Below are positions 6,611 to 9,765 of a stretch of 9,765 nt of DNA, one piece after another (the stretch's first letter is position 1; each line of letters begins with the position of its first letter). Made by a program: the position numbers and the translations under genes. The stretch is from CAYXDO01 sp964463485. Lineage in GTDB: Bacteria; Myxococcota; Kuafuiibacteriia; Kuafuiibacteriales; Kuafuiibacteriaceae. A model generated the notes under the pieces. That model was not told the DNA's origin, searched no databases, and saw nothing but the letters and a program-made list of their open reading frames with translations. The DNA lies in contig CAYXDO010000255.1 of the NCBI GenBank assembly GCA_964463485.1, forward strand, positions 1 to 9,765, written 5' to 3'.

Positions 6611-7676
6611 AGCGCAGCACCAGCGGCTGAACGTCCCGCTCGAGCGTCGTCTGGAGGGCTCGGATGGCGGTTTGGGCGGCTTCGATTTCGTCGTACGAGG
6701 ATGGAGTGGTGATCGCGTCTCGGAAGGGTCCGGGGATGGCTCCGACGGCGGCGATGGCGGCTTGGATCTCGGTCCTGACGCGGGTGTCGAGGGCCGGGTC
6801 GAGGCCGGCGATGTAAGCGGTGAGCCCGCGGCCGCTCGTGCCTGCGGCGGCGACGGCGCCCAAGTATGCGTTCTCGACGCTCCGTAGGTTGTCCTGAAAG
6901 TCCGTGAGCGAGTTGAAGGCGAACTGGCTCTCGACCAGGGTAGCGTCGTGGGCGTCGTAGGGGTCGGCGATCTTGCCATTGGCGACCTCGTCACAGATGC
7001 CGATCATGCCGTCGAGGATCTCTTGGGCGGCGGCGGTGAGGGATGGATAGGCCGTGTTCCCGGCTTGTCCGGCCTTTGCGAGCAGGTCTCGATAGGGCGG
7101 TCGCCCTTCCACGCTGTCGGTCCAGCTCAGGGCGAGGGCGTCCGCGACGGTGGCGAGCTCATGGGCGAGGGCGGACAGGTATTCGAGCTCGCGGGGGGTG
7201 AGGTCTCCGACGGCTTTGGCCCGGTCGACGCCGAAGACGAGGTACTCCAGGGTGTGGAAGCCTTTTTGGGTCTCTTGCAGGTTGGCCACATACTCGGGTG
7301 TGAAGGCGGCTCCAGAGGCCAAGACGGCGTCGAGGTCGGTGTGGTTGACGGGCCAGCTATCCATCGCGGGGTCATAGCCGAACGTGTCCACCGGACCGAA
7401 GAGGAAGCCTTCGCTCTGCTCCCAGGGCGCGCGCGCGGCGACCCAAGCGCTCTGCGCGGTCGTGAGGTTGCTGGCCGTCGGGTCTGCGGCGAGCGCCTCG
7501 ACCGCGGCCTCGAGCGCGGAGATGCGCGTGGCCAACAGGGAGTATGTCGGTACGACCACCTGGTCTGCGAAGTCGGCGACGATCTGGGGGTCGCTGAAGC
7601 CCTCCGCGACCACGCCGTCGTCGCTGCAGCTCATTCCGCCGAGGACCGTCAAGAGTCCGATGTGGAGCCTGTGCAT
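6609..7676 (-). CDS. Imelysin family lipoprotein (peptidase M75-like)
   Basis: A 355-residue predicted lipoprotein. The signal peptide MHRLHIGLLTVLGGMSC has a weak lipobox at Cys17, followed by S-D-D. The body is all-helical imelysin. The family signature G-x-H-x-x-E is present at residues 139-144 (GFHTLEYLVFG). The conserved block 'ARAPWEQSEGFLFGP...DPAMDSWPVN' lies at 81-111, and the second half has 'GMIGICDEVANGKIADPY' and 'ESQFAFNSLTDFQDNLRSVENAYLG'. Imelysins were named for an insulin-cleaving protease, but many are thought to bind metal or a metal complex rather than cleave peptides. They are often iron-repressed and paired with a DUF1111 di-haem protein, as here. The ATG at 7676 has AGGA six bases upstream and lies 15 bases after the porin stop. 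The length is normal for the family and nothing looks truncated. Confidence 0.93.
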   Translation of the reverse strand: MHRLHIGLLTVLGGMSCSDDGVVAEGFSDPQIVADFADQVVVPTYSLLATRISALEAAVEALAADPTASNLTTAQSAWVAARAPWEQSEGFLFGPVDTFGYDPAMDSWPVNHTDLDAVLASGAAFTPEYVANLQETQKGFHTLEYLVFGVDRAKAVGDLTPRELEYLSALAHELATVADALALSWTDSVEGRPPYRDLLAKAGQAGNTAYPSLTAAAQEILDGMIGICDEVANGKIADPYDAHDATLVESQFAFNSLTDFQDNLRSVENAYLGAVAAAGTSGRGLTAYIAGLDPALDTRVRTEIQAAIAAVGAIPGPFRDAITTPSSYDEIEAAQTAIRALQTTLERDVQPLVLR

Positions 7677-7691
7677 TTGTCATCCTGCCTT

Positions 7692-9083
7692 TCAGTAAAC
7701 GAACCCGGCGGCGAGCCGCGCCGAGGTCTCTGGGTTGAGGGTCGATGCGCCGAAGCGCCGATGGCTCGCATCGAGCTTCAGCACGAGCGCCTGGGAGAGC
7801 GCGTAGGAGACGCCGCCGGTGAGGACGGTGCGCTCGAAGCGAGGGTTGTCGAAGAGCCCTTCGCGGGTGCCGAACAGGGTGTCGGAGTAGTCGACCCGGC
7901 CGAAGGGCTCGAGGCGGTGCTCTTTTCCCAGGTCCAGCCAAGGGGCGAGGTCGACGCCGAGCTCGGCCCATGCCGCCAAGGCCTGGTCGGCCACGGGCGT
8001 TCGCAGCACGTTGAGCGCGTTGGAGAGGCGCTCGTTGCGGCTCGAGACCGCGGCCGCGTTCCCGAGGTGTCCCCAGAGCACGAGCGCGCTCCCGCGAACG
8101 GGACCCAGCCGGAAGTGCCCGTGTACGTCGACCAACAGGAGCGCTGCGCTCAGGTAGCCGCACGGCGCGACCGCGGCGGGGTCGCCGTCCGAGCACTCCC
8201 GCACGAGGTCCGGCTTGGGACGGTTCCGGCTCGTGCCCCCGTAATAGGCGGCAACGCCCAGCTCGAGCTGCCCGGCATGGGCGCGGCCGTCAAAGCTGAC
8301 AGAGCCGTCATCAGGGGCCGTGACGTCGACACGCCCGACCAAGGCGAGGTCGGTGGCCCGCACGAGCTCGAACCGGGTCTGGTGGCCGGAGGCCACCCAG
8401 CGCTGGGAGCTGAAGCCGGTCGAGTCGAGGCCGTTGACGACCTGGGCCGTCACGCGGAGCCAAGGCCACCGCGCCTGAACCTGCAAGCCCAGCTCATCCC
8501 AGACGGCAGGGATGACCGTGGTCTCCGCCTCCGACCGCGTGGTGGCCAGGTAGTCGGTGGGACGGTAGAGCCGGGACAGGAGGCCCATGGCGACGTAGAA
8601 CCGGCCGATGGTGACAGAGTACCGGTCCGCGAAGGTCTTCTCGATCTTCAGCTCCTCGATCAACACCTCCCCGCCCTTGTCCACCTCCTGCTCGAACTCA
8701 CCGAACTCCTCATATTCGAGCTCCATCTCCGTGCCGGCTCCCCCGTGCTCGAACTCGACTTCGGCCTCGAACTCGAGGTCGAACGGCATCTCACCTTCGA
8801 TCTCGAAGACGAAGCGCGTCGTGTCGAAGACGAGGCGCCGATCCTGTTGGGATCCGCCCTCGCGGTTCTGGTTGGGCCCAAAGTCGTGGAAGGCGAACTG
8901 GAGGTCGCCATAACCGCCGAAGCGCAGCTCGAATGGGGAGTCGGGCTCCCGCTCCACGGAGGTCGAGGCGGTCGGGGCCAGCTCGGGCGCGGCCCGCGTG
9001 AGCTCCTGCGCCCAAGCGGCGGACGTAAGTCCGGAGACGAGCAGCGCGGCCCCTCGCGTGGTGTGCTTCGAGCTTGAGTACAT
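7692..9083 (-). CDS. Outer-membrane beta-barrel porin with highly acidic segment
   Basis: A 463-residue outer-membrane protein. Residues 1-25 form a signal peptide cleaved after A-W-A. A short Pro/Ala linker leads to the first strand (FELRFGGYGDLQFAF). The rest is alternating strands, and the protein ends in F-V-Y, an aromatic C terminus recognised by barrel assembly. Residues 94-148 hold 22 Asp/Glu, arranged as alternating strands such as 'EFEAEVEFEHGG' and 'EYEEFGEFEQE'. A 'VTIGRFYVAMGLLSRLYRPTDYL' strand and 'VIPAVWDELGLQV' follow, a layout I associate with phosphate-selective-porin-like (OprO/OprP-type) barrels. The exact substrate cannot be read from sequence. In this iron-controlled operon it may admit a cation or metal chelate (inference). 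The start at 9083 gives the signal peptide and has GGAG ten bases upstream; a 7-bp hairpin lies just before it. Confidence 0.85.
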   Translation of the reverse strand: MYSSSKHTTRGAALLVSGLTSAAWAQELTRAAPELAPTASTSVEREPDSPFELRFGGYGDLQFAFHDFGPNQNREGGSQQDRRLVFDTTRFVFEIEGEMPFDLEFEAEVEFEHGGAGTEMELEYEEFGEFEQEVDKGGEVLIEELKIEKTFADRYSVTIGRFYVAMGLLSRLYRPTDYLATTRSEAETTVIPAVWDELGLQVQARWPWLRVTAQVVNGLDSTGFSSQRWVASGHQTRFELVRATDLALVGRVDVTAPDDGSVSFDGRAHAGQLELGVAAYYGGTSRNRPKPDLVRECSDGDPAAVAPCGYLSAALLLVDVHGHFRLGPVRGSALVLWGHLGNAAAVSSRNERLSNALNVLRTPVADQALAAWAELGVDLAPWLDLGKEHRLEPFGRVDYSDTLFGTREGLFDNPRFERTVLTGGVSYALSQALVLKLDASHRRFGASTLNPETSARLAAGFVY

Positions 9084-9105
9084 GCGTCCGTTGCTCCGGC
9101 TTGGC

Positions 9106-9122
9106 GCTCACCTGGGGTGAGC
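9106..9122 (-). promoter_or_regulatory. Perfect 7-bp hairpin in the leader of the porin gene
   Basis: On the transcribed strand GCTCACC, a three-base loop (CCA) and GGTGAGC form a perfect stem. It lies in the 111-base gap between the zinc-ribbon and porin genes, ending about 22 bases before the porin ATG. No U-run follows, so it is a poor intrinsic terminator. It could slow RNA decay, attenuate, or serve as a protein-binding element. It is the only sizeable intergenic gap in the operon. Confidence 0.5.
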
Positions 9123-9194
9123 TGTCTGTGGGCCGGGCTCTGGACGCGCTGGTCGCGGGCCGCTGTGGCTCGTGGTTGCTGATGGGGGGCGTTC

Positions 9195-9404
9195 TCAGTC
9201 CGCGGGTACGCCCTCCTTGGCCGCGATGGGGATCAGGACGGTCCGTTTGCACCGCCGGCACTTGAGCTCGATCCCATTGTGGACACGGCGCGCGAGCAGG
9301 CTGCCGCAGGGGCAGCGGAGAGCGCCCTCGGCGCCTTGGTCTGCGCCCTGGCCGCAGTGGTCGCACACGCCGAGGGGCGGCTTCTTGCTGGGCCGTTCAG
9401 TCAC
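9195..9404 (-). CDS. Small six-cysteine zinc-ribbon protein, Mu Com-like
   Basis: A 69-residue basic, cytoplasmic protein and the first gene of the operon; it has no signal peptide. Three cysteine pairs are visible: C14-x-x-C17 (CDHC), C31-x-C33 (CPC) and C49-x-x-C52 (CRRC). The second half, 'CPCGSLLARRVHNGIELKC' then 'RRCKR', matches the pattern of the Com zinc finger of phage Mu. Com is a translational activator that binds mom mRNA and has the same 'C..C..LL...IEI.C.RCKR' spacing. Com-like ribbons also occur in bacterial chromosomes with no known role. The Com similarity is by eye; a rubredoxin-like or zinc-ribbon scaffold role is also possible. The start is a GTG at 9404, with only a weak GGGG upstream. 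The Fur box lies 23 bases ahead, making this the promoter-proximal gene and a possible regulator of the following genes. Confidence 0.7.
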   Translation of the reverse strand: MTERPSKKPPLGVCDHCGQGADQGAEGALRCPCGSLLARRVHNGIELKCRRCKRTVLIPIAAKEGVPAD

Positions 9405-9426
9405 CGTGCGCTGCCCCGTCGGTAAT

Positions 9427-9445
9427 GAACATGATTTTCAATATC
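9427..9445 (-). promoter_or_regulatory. Fur box (ferric uptake regulator operator)
   Basis: The minus strand reads GATATTGAAAATCATGTTC, matching the classical 19-bp Fur consensus GATAATGATAATCATTATC at 15 of 19 positions. It is a conspicuous AT-rich island in GC-rich DNA and overlaps the -10 region of the predicted promoter. Binding of iron-loaded Fur here would block RNA polymerase, so the operon is expected to be induced by iron starvation. This fits the known iron repression of imelysin/di-haem clusters elsewhere. Confidence 0.75.
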
Positions 9446-9470
9446 AACTACAGGCCGGGCATCGTGTCAA
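9440..9470 (-). promoter_or_regulatory. Predicted sigma-70 type promoter of the operon
   Basis: A perfect -35 box TTGACA lies at 9470-9465. The -10 box is best read as GATATT at 9445-9440 (19-base spacing), or TTGATA at 9447-9442 (17-base spacing); both are imperfect. Transcription would start near 9433, leaving a leader of about 30 bases before the GTG at 9404. No other convincing promoter was seen inside the operon. Confidence 0.6.
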
Positions 9471-9520
9471 GAGGGATCGTCGAGCGTCGCGTTGCGAGGG
9501 ATTACGCGAAAGGGGTCGGC

Positions 9521-9711
9521 GGCAACTCGCGAAGAGCCGGTGGACCCTTCGTCGCCATCGACACGCTCTTCCTCGACGAGATCGGCGAGACGACGCCGGC
9601 GTCCAGGAGCGCCTTCTCCGGGCCCTGCAGGAGCGCACGGTACGACCGGTGGGAGCGACCCGGGACCTCCAGGTGGACGTCCGGATCCTCGCCTCAACCT
9701 ATCGCGATCTC
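9521..9711 (+). pseudogene. Relic of a sigma-54-dependent activator AAA+ domain
   Basis: One frame reads NSRRAGGPFVAI (9524-9559), then directly DTLFLDEIGE (9560-9589), the Walker B region of NtrC-type AAA+ activators. In intact members about 40 residues, including the sigma-54-contacting GAFTGA loop, separate these two blocks; they are absent here. After 9589 the homology switches frame. Codons from 9592 read DAGVQERLLRALQERTVRPV then GATRDLQVDVRILASTYRDL to 9711, the typical stretch following Walker B ('LLRVLQE..V..VG......DVR..A.T.RDL'). The Walker A P-loop, start and C-terminal helix-turn-helix are not recognisable in the window. With both an internal deletion and a frameshift, the product cannot be functional. 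The frame-switch reading is directly visible; the family assignment rests on these well-known motifs. Confidence 0.8.
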
Positions 9712-9733
9712 TGTCCCGCCGTAGGAATCGGGT

Positions 9734-9765
9734 ATGACGAATATTCTCCACTTCTCCGCTGGCCG
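9734..9765 (+). CDS. Possible start of a gene running off the right edge
   Basis: An ATG at 9734 preceded by AGGA (9723-9726, seven-base spacing) begins MTNILHFSAG and is cut by the window end. Ten residues are too few to identify a family. The same bases are also the tail of the activator relic's second frame, which remains open to the window end, so this may not be a gene at all. Confidence 0.25.
   Translation, partial: MTNILHFSAG

Noticed and set aside
6948..9077. 709-codon open frame on the plus strand
   Set aside because: It is antisense to the porin and imelysin genes, both of which have clear signal peptides and family motifs. Its translation is Gly/Glu/Val-rich with no domain; long antisense frames are normal at this GC content.
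9106..9122. Intrinsic terminator after the zinc-ribbon gene
   Set aside because: The stem is only 7 bp with a 3-base loop and no following U-run, so efficient termination is unlikely.
9195..9404. Phage Mu-like prophage, suggested by the Com-like protein
   Set aside because: No other phage gene is present; the ribbon is transcribed with a haem/iron operon, so a prophage is not supported.
9734..9765. Start of serC, suggested by FSAG near the N terminus
   Set aside because: SerC continues FSAGP; here the last bases read G-G-C-C-G, which cannot encode proline after the glycine. Ten residues are too few for a call.

Overview
The window is GC-rich bacterial DNA. It is dominated by one tightly packed operon of eight genes, all on the minus strand, running from about 9404 down to 650. 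The gene content suggests an environmental Gram-negative with an outer membrane and a taste for unusual c-type cytochromes: several consecutive lipoproteins, two beta-barrel outer-membrane proteins, and planctomycete-style cytochrome domains with CX4CH haem sites. A myxobacterium-like member of the Myxococcota is my best guess, but that is inference from gene content and base composition only.

Layout in transcription order (right to left). A compact promoter at about 9440-9470 has a perfect TTGACA -35 box. A strong Fur-box match (15 of 19 positions) covers its -10 region. Gene 1 (9404-9195) is a small six-cysteine zinc ribbon resembling phage Mu Com. A 111-base gap with a perfect 7-bp hairpin follows. 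Gene 2 (9083-7692) is an outer-membrane porin with a very acidic N-terminal barrel region. Gene 3 (7676-6609) is an imelysin-family lipoprotein. Gene 4 (6598-5261) is a di-haem DUF1111/DHOR oxidoreductase. Gene 5 (5244-2359) is a 961-residue multi-haem protein with a central beta-propeller, recalling hydrazine synthase alpha-like proteins. Gene 6 (2366-1935) is a small mono-haem lipoprotein. Gene 7 (1938-1720) is a 72-residue DUF4266 lipoprotein. Gene 8 (1735-650) is a DUF3570 barrel. The last four genes overlap one another, which implies one transcript and coupled translation.

How the genes may work together: imelysin plus di-haem oxidoreductase is a known iron-repressed pairing, and the Fur box fits it. 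The operon therefore looks like an iron-starvation-induced cell-surface system. A porin would admit a substrate, imelysin would bind a metal or metal complex, and a chain of c-type haem proteins would do redox chemistry outside the cytoplasm. The DUF4266-DUF3570 pair, of unknown function, is attached to its end. The zinc ribbon is the only product without an export signal and is a candidate RNA- or DNA-binding regulator of the rest.

The flanks are degraded. On the right (9521-9711, plus strand) lies a sigma-54 activator relic with an internal deletion and a frameshift; a possible gene start follows at 9734. On the left (1-649) there is no intact gene: a 13-bp tandem repeat runs off the window edge, followed by a short relic resembling a bacterial Ig-like/VCBS repeat, then about 300 bases in which I recognise nothing. 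The intact operon is thus bounded on both sides by gene debris.
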